From Myxococcus guangdongensis (GTDB taxonomy: Bacteria; Myxococcota; Myxococcia; Myxococcales; Myxococcaceae): a DNA stretch of 64,000 bases. The DNA lies in contig NZ_JAJVKW010000003.1 in assembly GCF_024198255.1 (NCBI RefSeq), positions 186,001 through 250,000 on the forward strand, read 5' to 3'. The notes under the pieces are model-generated. The model searched no databases, had not been told where the DNA came from, and saw only the letters and a program-made list of their open reading frames with translations. This document shows positions 9,601-16,193 of this stretch, one piece after another (the first letter of the stretch is position 1; the number at the start of each line of letters is the position of its first letter). The translations under genes and the position numbers were made by a program.

Positions 9601-9706
9601 CGCGCGAGTCCCTCGCTTCGAGTATTCGCAGTGGACCTATGACGCGTTGTCCACGGCGACCTGGACGGCGTATGTCCTCGGGCGCTCGGAGGTCTTCGAC
9701 CCGTGA
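6617..9706 (+). CDS. Large IPT/TIG-repeat lipoprotein
   Basis: 1029 residues; ATG at 6617 overlaps the previous stop as ATGA. The signal peptide ends MLIACGG (lipobox). An Asp/Ala/Gly linker is followed by six IPT/TIG immunoglobulin-like repeats between residues ~55 and ~585, each with a signature such as PTRGERGGGTWVTLKGRGF, SPLTGPRTGGTVTVITGQGF or PSSGAVAGGARVTVRGVGF. Residues ~590-670 are a carboxypeptidase-regulatory-like module (GATVLLGPDLTPVLQGGTDARGQLTLSD). The last ~350 residues are predicted beta-rich but unrecognised. IPT/TIG repeats are typical stalks of surface or polysaccharide-binding proteins. A GTG at 6608 could add three residues, but the ATGA overlap fits the pattern of the operon. 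Confidence 0.88.
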   Translation: MRTTSSLAFSLIATMLIACGGTSRPPGTPPDAGLDDGGVPDAGARDAGTRVDAGAPVAPVIQSVLPTRGERGGGTWVTLKGRGFVEGVARGAPEAAALTTLRVGPNLVRDFQLIDDSTLDLRTPPGAVGPVDLTLDNPNGTARCESCFTYVETFDVRALSGDTGALSGGETVSLLGEGFPEGPGLQVLFDGTASPSVTRVSSSELRVLVPRGRVAGSVDVRVQGHGVGDVLRRAYRYVEDTRVTQVSPLTGPRTGGTVTVITGQGFEGATRVLLGDTPATALQVESSTRLVVTTPPAPSIGVAPIRIVTPRGTWTVRQGFAYVDDSPLALHGVFPRVGAQHDGTVTLMGTSLDAPDLSVTFDATPAQVVTATATTVTVRVPPRGTLPRTVSVRVQSGATSASLPQGYTFRLALDPLTPNHGSATGGTQVRLTGSALPPDVVVRVGALPSPQVTESSETELRFLTPPGGAGTHSLHVSSASDPENEALLPAAFTYEAALTLSQLEPSSGAVAGGARVTVRGVGFVDGASVTFGGEPATEVLIHDAHTLTCRIPASRIQGPVEVAVVHGTQRSALPESFHYFDPRGPGGLSGEALMGTLNVTVLDTSSGSYGQPVSGATVLLGPDLTPVLQGGTDARGQLTLSDSGIAGAQVVTVFKPGHDMVTVAGIRSENLTVYLRRLDSEGNPGNPPVPATARISGRVRGFKPPRPLGPNEVLEARVFVAQPSPASGPPFAGTGDRRAETWRVREDGGPFLVLAQPGLRAVYAVLGVLRDGVDFEPYLLGIRRGVAVSGARAAENQDVVFDMHLDVTVPLNVDGPLVIAGEEARHQVYAWLDLGAEGVVPHPHNWGTGTRLYTSIEGPGPRLTYPQLPHVDGANLLFLDLLRGSTAYPQGLLYHRQPGALGGGVTLAPMLPLPVFTQPGTRFEGTVAWTPTPSTSTSTPEVQLLTLLAPGTEGGIRWTVVLPGGQTQVTLPGPALDALRAELPEGARLRADLSLARVPRFEYSQWTYDALSTATWTAYVLGRSEVFDP

Positions 9707-10824
9707 TGCGCCGTTGGACGTGGCTCGCCGTGCCCCTGCTGCTCCTCCTCGCCGCGTGTCCGAGTGACTCCTCCGTGGACGCGGAGGGCTGTCGGGTGGA
9801 CGCGGACTGTGGCTCGCCCGCGGAGGCCTACCGATGCGACGCGGAGACTGCGACCTGTCGATGCCGCACGGCGGGAGCCTGCGCGCCCACGGAGTGGTGC
9901 AACCCCGCGGGCTTCTGCCAGGACCGCGCTGGTTGCGAGTCGAACGCGGACTGTGGCGATGACTCCCTCTTCTGCGACACGAGCACCGGCACCTGTCTGA
10001 CACGAGGACGCTGCGCCACGGACGTGCACTGCCCGCTGTGCGAAGTCTGCGACGTGTCGCGGACCACCTGTGTCCCGGGCTGCCGCTCCGCGGGAGACTG
10101 TCCCGGCACCGCCTGTCGCTGCCAGGACGCGCCATGCCTCTGTGACGCCACCACGCCCGAGGGCCGCGCGGCCTGTGCGCTCGGGGTCTGCGACGCGAGC
10201 TTCTGCGCGGACGCGAGCGACTGTGCCTTCGGCGAGCGCTGTGGTGCCTCGACGTGCTTCAGCGACTTCGACCCCGTGCGCCGCCCCTACTGCGCGAGCT
10301 GCACGTACGGCGGCGGGCTCCAGGTCTGCGGACGTGGCGCCAACTTCTGTCTGCGTGAGACCGCGAGCCCCGGCACCGCCTTCTGCGGCGCGGATTGCTC
10401 GGAGGGACAAGGCTGCCCCCACGGCTACCAGTGCGCGGACGTGGTGGTCGTCGCCAGTCGCGCGCGCTGCCGCTCGGATGCGGAGTGCGCGCCCTCGCCG
10501 TCGCTGCCGTGCCGCGAGGACTCGCACTGCGGACGCGGCGGCCACTGCGTGAATGCACAGGGCCAGGAAGAGGGCGCCTGCGCCGGGCGGTGCTCCATCG
10601 CGGAGGGCGACGTGGAGGGCTTCTGCTCCTGTCAGCAGGACACCGACTGCGTGCAGGACGCGTGCAGCCAGGGCACGTGCACGGTGAGCCGTCGTGCGTG
10701 TGGAAGCGACGTCGACTGTCGCCCCATCCGCTGCGTGGACCACCAGGGCGCGGGGGGCTGCCTCGTGGGCCGCAACTGCGCACCCGAAGAGGGCCTCACC
10801 TGCGCCGAGGTCGCCCCGCGCTGA
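9706..10824 (+). CDS. Cys-rich repeat lipoprotein, last gene of the lipoprotein operon
   Basis: 372 residues; the ATG at 9706 shares one base with the preceding stop (TGATG), and a GTG at 9703 is also possible. The signal peptide ends LLLLLAACPSD (lipobox). The rest is almost entirely Cys-rich repeats (CRVDADCGSP, CESNADCGDD, CATDVHCPLCEVC, CREDSHCGRGGHC, CQQDTDCVQDAC), closely related in style to the N-terminal half of the gene at 5154. Each repeat likely forms a small disulfide knot. No catalytic motif is visible. The protein would sit on the outer membrane and may be a structural or adhesive partner of the other four lipoproteins. Confidence 0.85.
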   Translation: MRRWTWLAVPLLLLLAACPSDSSVDAEGCRVDADCGSPAEAYRCDAETATCRCRTAGACAPTEWCNPAGFCQDRAGCESNADCGDDSLFCDTSTGTCLTRGRCATDVHCPLCEVCDVSRTTCVPGCRSAGDCPGTACRCQDAPCLCDATTPEGRAACALGVCDASFCADASDCAFGERCGASTCFSDFDPVRRPYCASCTYGGGLQVCGRGANFCLRETASPGTAFCGADCSEGQGCPHGYQCADVVVVASRARCRSDAECAPSPSLPCREDSHCGRGGHCVNAQGQEEGACAGRCSIAEGDVEGFCSCQQDTDCVQDACSQGTCTVSRRACGSDVDCRPIRCVDHQGAGGCLVGRNCAPEEGLTCAEVAPR

Positions 10825-10853
10825 CCCCTCCGAGGAGTCCATGTCCTACATCG

Positions 10854-10875
10854 GCCCCCAGTGTCCGAAGGGGGC
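10854..10875 (+). terminator. Possible weak terminator or stem-loop after the lipoprotein operon
   Basis: GCCCCC (10854-10859) pairs with GGGGGC (10870-10875) around a 10-nt loop, about 30 nt after the stop of the last lipoprotein gene. There is no clear T-run after it, so it may be only a pause or RNA-stability element. Confidence 0.3.
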
Positions 10876-10946
10876 GGAACTCCTGGTGTTTGAATGTTCC
10901 TGGGGGTGCCCCGTCAGAAGTTGCAACACGACGGAGGATGGACGAC

Positions 10947-11444
10947 ATGGCTTTCAAGACTGCTCTCGCGACCCTGGCTCTCGGCACCCTGTTCCTTGGT
11001 TCCTCGACGGCCCTCGCGGCCGACAGCAGCATGCGTGACTGGGCCACGCAGCAGGCCCGCCGCAACGATGACCGGGGCCGCCATGACGACCGCGACCACC
11101 GCGATGACCGGGGTCCCCGTCCCGACCGCTACGAGGCTCACGTCCACAACGGCTACTGCAACCACGCTCCGGCGCCGCGTCCGCCGCCGCGCTCCCAGGG
11201 CCGCTACGAGATGCAGACGGTGAGCCGCTGGGTCGAGGGTCGCTACGACAAGGTGTGGGTGCCGGAAGTCTGCCAGGAGCGCGGCAACCGCCGTCACCGC
11301 GTCACCCGCTGCACCGGTGGCTACTACGAGAACCAGTGGGTGCCCGGCCGTTACGTGCAGACCACGGAGTGGGTGTGGGTGTCCTACGACCGTGGCAATG
11401 ACTGGCGCTCCAACCGCGTGCACCCGGCCAGCTACGTCCGGTAG
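10947..11444 (+). CDS. Small exported His/Arg/Asp-rich protein
   Basis: 165 residues with a clear Sec signal peptide (MAFKTALATLALGTLFLG...ALAA, cleavage around residue 25). Next comes a charged stretch of R/H/D repeats (~residues 35-65), then a Pro linker, then a C-terminal half rich in Tyr, Trp and Val with near repeats (GRYEMQTVSRWVEGRYDKVWVPEVC and GGYYENQWVPGRYVQTTEWVWV). Two Cys in the middle may form a disulfide. The start at 10947 is preferred because GGAGG lies 9 nt upstream; an ATG at 10938 abuts the GGAGG. I do not recognise a named family. It is followed by a strong terminator and appears to be a single-gene unit. Confidence 0.75.
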   Translation: MAFKTALATLALGTLFLGSSTALAADSSMRDWATQQARRNDDRGRHDDRDHRDDRGPRPDRYEAHVHNGYCNHAPAPRPPPRSQGRYEMQTVSRWVEGRYDKVWVPEVCQERGNRRHRVTRCTGGYYENQWVPGRYVQTTEWVWVSYDRGNDWRSNRVHPASYVR

Positions 11445-11474
11445 CACTGGCTGAAAGACCTCCAAGGGGGAGAG

Positions 11475-11520
11475 GGGCGGTGCCGGGATACGGGGGTATC
11501 CGGCATCGCCCTTCGACTTT
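11475..11520 (+). terminator. Rho-independent terminator
   Basis: GGGCGGTGCCGGGATAC (from 11475) pairs almost perfectly with GTATCCGGCATCGCCC (to 11511), leaving a short G-rich loop, followed by a pyrimidine/T stretch (CTTCGACTTTT). It ends the transcript of the small exported protein and insulates the SDR-folB operon starting at 11550. Confidence 0.75.
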
Positions 11521-11549
11521 TCAGCGGGGCCTGTTAGTCAGTGCGCCGC

Positions 11550-12275
11550 ATGGGGACGGCCTTCATCACCGGAGCAGGAATCCGCATCGGTCAGGCGGTG
11601 GCGAGGGCGCTGGCCCACGCCGGATATGACGTCGCGCTGCACGCGAACCGCTCGCTGGAGGCGCTGAGCTCGCTGGCGGACGAGCTGCGCGCCCTGGGGC
11701 GCCGGGTCACCGTGCACGCCGCCGACCTCAGCCGCCCCGAGGCGGTGGATGCCCTGGGCGCGAGCGTGCGCGAGGCCTGGCCCGCGCTGGATGTCGTCGT
11801 CCACAACGCGGGCCTCTACGAGCGTGTGCCCTTCGAGGACATCTCGCGCGAGCAGTACCGCACCATGCTCGGCGTCAACCTGGACGCGCCCTTCTTCCTC
11901 ACGCAGTCGCTGTTGCCCTCGCTGCTCGCGGGGAAGGACCCGGTGGTGGTCCACATCTGCGACATCGCGGGCGAGCGACCGGAGAGCCACTTCGCGCACT
12001 ACTCGGTGAGCAAGGCGGGCCTTGTGATGTTGACGCGCGCGCTGGCGGTGGAGCTGGCCCCGCGCGTGCGGGTCAACGCGGTGTCACCCGGCGTGGCCGC
12101 CTTCCCGGAGAGCTTCGACGCCGCCGCGCGAGAGCAGATTCTTCGCCGCATCCCCATGGGGCGCGAGGGCAGCGTGGAGGACGTGGCGCGCGCCGTCGTC
12201 TTCCTCGCGAAGGACGCCCCCTACATCACCGGGCAGGTCATCGCCGTCGACGGTGGCAGGAGCGTGAAACTGTGA
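11550..12275 (+). CDS. Pteridine-reductase-type short-chain dehydrogenase (FolM-like)
   Basis: 241 residues. The N-terminal NADP site is TGAGIRIG (residues 7-14), followed by Arg34, which favours NADPH. The NAG motif is at 86-88. The active site has Asp138 (HICDIAGE), Tyr151 and Lys155 (YSVSK). An Asp where most SDRs have Ser, with D-to-Y spacing 13 and Y-to-K spacing 4, is the arrangement of pteridine reductase PTR1, so reduction of dihydropterins is the likely reaction. The stop overlaps the folB start (GTGA at 12272), which supports a pterin/folate role. The start at 11550 (MGTAFITG) is normal for the family; a GTG at 11541 adds three residues. Confidence 0.85.
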   Translation: MGTAFITGAGIRIGQAVARALAHAGYDVALHANRSLEALSSLADELRALGRRVTVHAADLSRPEAVDALGASVREAWPALDVVVHNAGLYERVPFEDISREQYRTMLGVNLDAPFFLTQSLLPSLLAGKDPVVVHICDIAGERPESHFAHYSVSKAGLVMLTRALAVELAPRVRVNAVSPGVAAFPESFDAAAREQILRRIPMGREGSVEDVARAVVFLAKDAPYITGQVIAVDGGRSVKL

Positions 12276-13099
12276 GCCCTGAGCTGGCCTTCCATCCTCC
12301 CGTGGTGCGCGACAGCCAGGGGCACTCGCTGGATGTCATCGAGCTGCGAGGCCTCACGGTGGACTGCATCGTGGGCGTGTACAACCGCGAGCGCGTGCTG
12401 GCGCAGCCGCTGCGGTTGGACGTGGCCCTGTTCCTGGACACGCGCAACGCCGCCACGGGCGGACGGCTCGCGCACACCGTCAACTACGGGCGACTGGCGG
12501 GCGAGCTGCGCTTCCTGTTGGAGGCGTGTCGCTTCGAGCTGCTGGAGTCGGCCGTCGAGGCGGTGAGCCGCTACCTGCTCGTGCCGCCCACCGAGGACGT
12601 GCCGCGGGCGCAGGTGCAGGCGGCCACGGTGCGCGTCATCAAGCCCCTGGCGCTCGGTGGGCTCGCGCTGCCGTCGCTCCAGGTGCACCGCACGGCGGCG
12701 CAGATGAGCTACGCCTCCGAGGAGCGCTCCTTCGGCCGCCTGGACGTCATCCACGAGGGTGCGGGCTACGGCGTGCACCGGCTTCGCGTGAAGCCCGGTG
12801 GCAGCCTGCCGGCGAGCGCGGATGCGACGGTGGAGGCGAGTGACCTGGTGCTGGGGCCGGGGCTCCTGATGCAGGGCCAGCCCGTGGCGCGGGGGATGGC
12901 GTTCCATGATGCCCAGGCCGTGGCGCGCCGTTACGACAACCCCTCGGCGCAGGAGCAGACGGTGTTGCGGGTGTATCGGCCCCGCGTCATGACGTCCGAG
13001 GCGCCTTGGGCCGTGGCGCACGCGGCGCTCGGCGGGACTTCCTATTACCCTCTCGACGAGCCCGCGGCGCCGGGCCTGGCCGCCGACACGCTGCCCTGA
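12272..13099 (+). CDS. folB: Dihydroneopterin aldolase with an extra C-terminal cupin-like domain
   Basis: 275 residues, about twice the length of normal FolB (~120). Residues ~18-130 are FolB: IELRGLTVDCIVGVYNRERVLAQ holds the conserved GVxxxER element and VRVIKPLAL holds the conserved Lys-Pro near the end of the domain. FolB converts dihydroneopterin to 6-hydroxymethyl-dihydropterin in folate synthesis. Residues ~145-260 (SYASEERSFGRLDVIHEGAGYGVHRLRV... VARGMAFHD) form a second beta-rich domain that looks cupin-like but which I cannot place. GTG start overlaps the upstream reductase stop, so the two are coupled. The fusion suggests an added regulatory or substrate-handling step. Confidence 0.82.
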   Translation: MSPELAFHPPVVRDSQGHSLDVIELRGLTVDCIVGVYNRERVLAQPLRLDVALFLDTRNAATGGRLAHTVNYGRLAGELRFLLEACRFELLESAVEAVSRYLLVPPTEDVPRAQVQAATVRVIKPLALGGLALPSLQVHRTAAQMSYASEERSFGRLDVIHEGAGYGVHRLRVKPGGSLPASADATVEASDLVLGPGLLMQGQPVARGMAFHDAQAVARRYDNPSAQEQTVLRVYRPRVMTSEAPWAVAHAALGGTSYYPLDEPAAPGLAADTLP

Positions 13100-13114
13100 G
13101 GACGAAGCGACACC

Positions 13115-13864
13115 ATGCAGCTCGACAGACGGATGCAGCTCTTCGTGGTGCTGGCGGCGGTGTTCGTCACGGCGCTGGTGGTGGGAGACCTCATCGCCGT
13201 GAAGCTGTTCGAGGTGCACCTGGGCAGCGTGGTGGCGGTGATGTCCATCGGCATCGTGCCCTTCCCGGTGACGTTCCTGCTGACGGACATCCTCAACGAG
13301 TTCTACGGCAAGAAGACCGCGCGCTTCGTCACCTGGGTGGGCTTCTTCATGGCCATCTTCGCCTTCGCGGTGATTGCCATCGCGGTGCAGGTGCCCATCG
13401 CGCCGCTGACGCGCGCGCCGGACTACAGGGGCACGGTGGAGGGCGCGTTCAACAACGTCTTCGACAGCTCGCAGCGCATCCTCGTCGCGTCGATGGCGGC
13501 CTATCTGGTGGCCCAGTTCAGCGACATCGCCCTGTTCAACCTGCTCAAGCGCGTCAGCCGGAATCGACTCCTGTGGCTGCGCGCCACGGGCTCCACGCTG
13601 GTGTCGCAGCTCATCGACACCGTGGTGATGCAGTTCGTCGCGTGGACGGGCGTGCTGCCCACGAAGGTCATCGTGGGCATCGTCCTCTCGTCCTACGTCG
13701 TGAAGGTGCTCGTGGCGGTGGGTCTGACGCCGTTCATCTACCTGGGCCACTCGCTGGTGGAGCGCAAGCTGGGCATCAAGCCCGTGATGCTGGGCGCGGA
13801 CGGTGAGCCGGTGCCCGAGTCTGGCGCGGACCTCGGTGTCCCCGCCGCGTCGCGCGCCGCCTGA
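13115..13864 (+). CDS. yhhQ: YhhQ/DUF165-family queuosine precursor transporter
   Basis: 249 residues with about six transmembrane helices (e.g. residues 8-28, 40-57, 70-95, 120-140, 165-185, 195-220). It carries family signatures FPVTFLLTDILNEFYGKKTAR and, near the C-terminus, QLIDTVVMQF...GVLP. Members take up 7-cyano/7-aminomethyl-7-deazaguanine (queuosine precursors) across the inner membrane. It lies 15 nt after the folB-like gene on the same strand, so probably in the same operon as two pterin enzymes, which fits since deazaguanine and folate pathways share GTP-derived pterins. The last ~25 residues are a soluble tail. Confidence 0.88.
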   Translation: MQLDRRMQLFVVLAAVFVTALVVGDLIAVKLFEVHLGSVVAVMSIGIVPFPVTFLLTDILNEFYGKKTARFVTWVGFFMAIFAFAVIAIAVQVPIAPLTRAPDYRGTVEGAFNNVFDSSQRILVASMAAYLVAQFSDIALFNLLKRVSRNRLLWLRATGSTLVSQLIDTVVMQFVAWTGVLPTKVIVGIVLSSYVVKVLVAVGLTPFIYLGHSLVERKLGIKPVMLGADGEPVPESGADLGVPAASRAA

Positions 13865-13874
13865 GGCGTGGACC

Positions 13875-15182
13875 TCACGGCACCAGGCGCTGGAGGAAGG
13901 TGTCGGTGTCGTCGGCGGTGAAGGGCTCCTGTCCGCCGAAGGCCCGGGTGCCGGAGAACGTACCCGCGCTCGCGAGGTCGCCTCCTGGCAGGAAGGTCAT
14001 GTCCCGCAGCTGGAGTCCCGGCGCGCAGGGCTCGGTGACATAGGGGGCTCGCCACGACAGCGTGCCCCGGGCGCCCAGTCGCACCAGCTCCGAACCGCAG
14101 CCATGACGGAAGAGCACCGCGGTGCCGCCATTCACATCCGACGTGAGCCTCGCGCCGCTGGCCTCTCCCGACGCCGTGCTCGTCAGCGCGTGTCCCCACA
14201 GGGGGCGTCCGGCCGCGTCCGCCGCGAGGATGAACGCGGCGCGCGGACAGCCCTGTGCATCACAGGTGGGCGAGAGCACGGAGCCACCCCAGTGCAGGGT
14301 GCCCGCGAAGTCGCCCGTGAAGCGCAGCCCCCCATCCGCGGCGAAGGCGACATGCGTGAAGTTCGGCGCGTCGGGGCCCACCTCCAGCTCCCAGTACACC
14401 TCGCCGACGGGAGACAGCCGGGCGATGAAGCCGATGCTCTCGAAGGGGGCCAGGGGCCGCTGGCCCACGAGCACCGCGCCGCCATCCGGGTCCAGCGCCA
14501 CGGCGGACGCAGAGGACATCGCGGGGAGCTCCTGGGACCACCGGGCGGTGCCTCGCGCGTCGTAGCGCGTCACCAGCCTGCCGTGCGCCACCACCACTTC
14601 ACCCTCGATGTCCGGCGTCAGCGCCTTGAGCGTGCCCGTCGAGCGGGCCCACTGCGGCGTACCGTCCGCGGCCAGCTTCGCCACGAAGTGGCTGTCGGCG
14701 ATGAGCGTCTCGCCCAGGCGGAGCCGTCCCTCCACCTTGCCGGCGATGAAGAGCTCCGCCGTGGAGGCGATGCCCAACAGCTGCGCGTGCGCGATGGCCG
14801 GGCCTCCCTCGGTGGAGGGCTCGGGAGCGAAGGTCCGCGTCCAGCGCACCTGTCCCGCGCCATCGTGATGCGACAGCACGAGCGACGTGCCGTTCGCCTC
14901 CACCGACGTGGGACCGGAGGTGCCCGTGGCTCGCGACGTGCCGAGGAGCACCAGGCCGCCGAGCCCATCCGAGGCCAGGGCCACGACCTCCTGCTGTCCG
15001 GGGAGCCGCGAGTGGACGGTCCACCGCGCGTCACCGGGCTCGAGCTTCGGAGGCTCGGGAGGCTGCGGAGGTGGCTCCTCCTCGCGCGGTGGAGGCTCGA
15101 TGGGGGCGTCGCTCCCACCACAGCCGAGCAGCGTCCACACGCTCAGCATCAGCCCCGCCGCGCTTGCCCGCCACCGTCCCAT
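13875..15182 (-). CDS. Lipoprotein with beta-propeller-like repeats
   Basis: 435 residues. The signal peptide ends TLLGCGG (lipobox), followed by an acidic/Pro-rich linker. The body consists of repeats of the form ...VALDPDGGAVLVGQ..., FAADGGLRFTGDFAGTLHWGG and LAADGTPQWARS, i.e. beta-propeller or SBBP-like repeats with repeated 'DG.' turns and Trp/Gly-rich strands. Such proteins are secreted or anchored to the outer membrane; no catalytic motif is visible. Two ATGs (15188 and 15182) are in frame; GGGGA sits 6 nt before the second, so I chose 15182. It is convergent with the yhhQ gene and downstream of the PHA operon on the same strand. Confidence 0.8.
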   Translation of the reverse strand: MGRWRASAAGLMLSVWTLLGCGGSDAPIEPPPREEEPPPQPPEPPKLEPGDARWTVHSRLPGQQEVVALASDGLGGLVLLGTSRATGTSGPTSVEANGTSLVLSHHDGAGQVRWTRTFAPEPSTEGGPAIAHAQLLGIASTAELFIAGKVEGRLRLGETLIADSHFVAKLAADGTPQWARSTGTLKALTPDIEGEVVVAHGRLVTRYDARGTARWSQELPAMSSASAVALDPDGGAVLVGQRPLAPFESIGFIARLSPVGEVYWELEVGPDAPNFTHVAFAADGGLRFTGDFAGTLHWGGSVLSPTCDAQGCPRAAFILAADAAGRPLWGHALTSTASGEASGARLTSDVNGGTAVLFRHGCGSELVRLGARGTLSWRAPYVTEPCAPGLQLRDMTFLPGGDLASAGTFSGTRAFGGQEPFTADDTDTFLQRLVP

Positions 15183-15230
15183 GTTCATTCCCCGTGAATC
15201 CGCTCGTCCTCCGGCCGGTGGCCAAGCTGG

Positions 15231-15284
15231 GGTCCGATGCTCCCGGAGGCAAGGTGGGCGTTGGGCACTGAACGAAATCGGACC
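15231..15284 (-). repeat. 8-bp inverted repeat between PHA-operon hydrolase and lipoprotein
   Basis: GGTCCGAT (15231-15238) and ATCGGACC (15277-15284) are perfect inverted copies separated by 38 nt, with the right arm touching the stop codon of the hydrolase. In RNA this would close a long loop at the 3' end of the PHA operon. There is no T-run, so termination is only a guess. Confidence 0.3.
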
Positions 15285-16193
15285 TCAGCCGCCCGCACGC
15301 GCGAGCGGCGTGAGGATGTCCCGCCAGTGCGAATAGAGGGAGAAGTGGCCTCCACCGGGGAGGAAGTGGGACACGGCGGTGGGGATGCGCGAGGCGAGAT
15401 AGCGCCCCATCTGCGGCGGGACGATGCTGTCTCCGTCCCAGTACCAGAGGTCCACGTCGCGGCGAATCTCCTCGAGCGGGAAGTCCCACGGCGACGCGAG
15501 GATGTGGGCCTCTCGGCGGATGCCCGCGACACCCCTGCGCGTGGCCTCGCGACGCCAGCCCTGCACCTGCGCGGCGATGAGCGGGTCGGACAGCACGCGA
15601 CGGTCGTCCGGGGAGGCATGCGCCATCACCGCGGCGAGAGCTCGGTCAGGGTTGGCTCGCACCTGTCGGTCATGCATCGCGAGCAGGGGGTGGAGCACCC
15701 ACTCGGGCCAGGCCGCCATGGCGTAGGCGTTGCGGTAGTCGCGATTGACGCCCTCCATGCCACCGGGCCGCTTGAGCGGCGAGGCGCCGGAGACGATGGC
15801 CGCGCGGAGGATGCGGTCGTCCAGATGCCACGTGGAGACCGCGGCGTAGGGGCCGCCCGCGGACACGCCGAAGAGGGAGAAGCGCCCGATGCCCAGCGCG
15901 TTGGCGAGCTGCTCCAGGTCGCTCGGGAAGTCGAGCAGCGTGCGGCCCGGTTGATAGTCGGACAGGCCGTAGCCGGGGCGGTCCGGCGTGATGAGGCGCA
16001 CGCCGAGCCCGTGGGTGATGCGGTCATCCGGGTGGCGCATGTAGCGCGAGCCCGGGTTTCCATGGATGAAGAAGACGGGGACACCGTCCAGGTCTCCCGA
16101 CTCCACGTAGGCGAGCCGTCGCCCGTCCTTCAGCCGGACAGAGCCCTCGCGCACTTGCACGCCGGAGGTCATGTTCGTGAACGCGGTGCTCAT
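15285..16193 (-). CDS. Alpha/beta hydrolase, third gene of the PHA operon
   Basis: 302 residues. The fold is clear: oxyanion HGNPGSRY (~44-51), nucleophile elbow G-V-S-A-G-G with Ser111, acid residue in DGDSIVPP (~255-260) and catalytic His in GGGHFSLY near residue 285. It is a soluble hydrolase; the HGNPGS signature is common in esterases and epoxide- or ester-cleaving enzymes. Its ATG overlaps the phaC stop (ATGA at 16190-16193), so it is translationally coupled to the polymer synthase. A role in PHA turnover or in thioesterase-type trimming is therefore an inference from position only. Confidence 0.85.
   Translation of the reverse strand: MSTAFTNMTSGVQVREGSVRLKDGRRLAYVESGDLDGVPVFFIHGNPGSRYMRHPDDRITHGLGVRLITPDRPGYGLSDYQPGRTLLDFPSDLEQLANALGIGRFSLFGVSAGGPYAAVSTWHLDDRILRAAIVSGASPLKRPGGMEGVNRDYRNAYAMAAWPEWVLHPLLAMHDRQVRANPDRALAAVMAHASPDDRRVLSDPLIAAQVQGWRREATRRGVAGIRREAHILASPWDFPLEEIRRDVDLWYWDGDSIVPPQMGRYLASRIPTAVSHFLPGGGHFSLYSHWRDILTPLARAGG

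Noticed and set aside
12221..13750. Minus-strand frame overlapping folB and yhhQ
   Set aside because: Both plus-strand genes have clear motifs; the minus frame has none.
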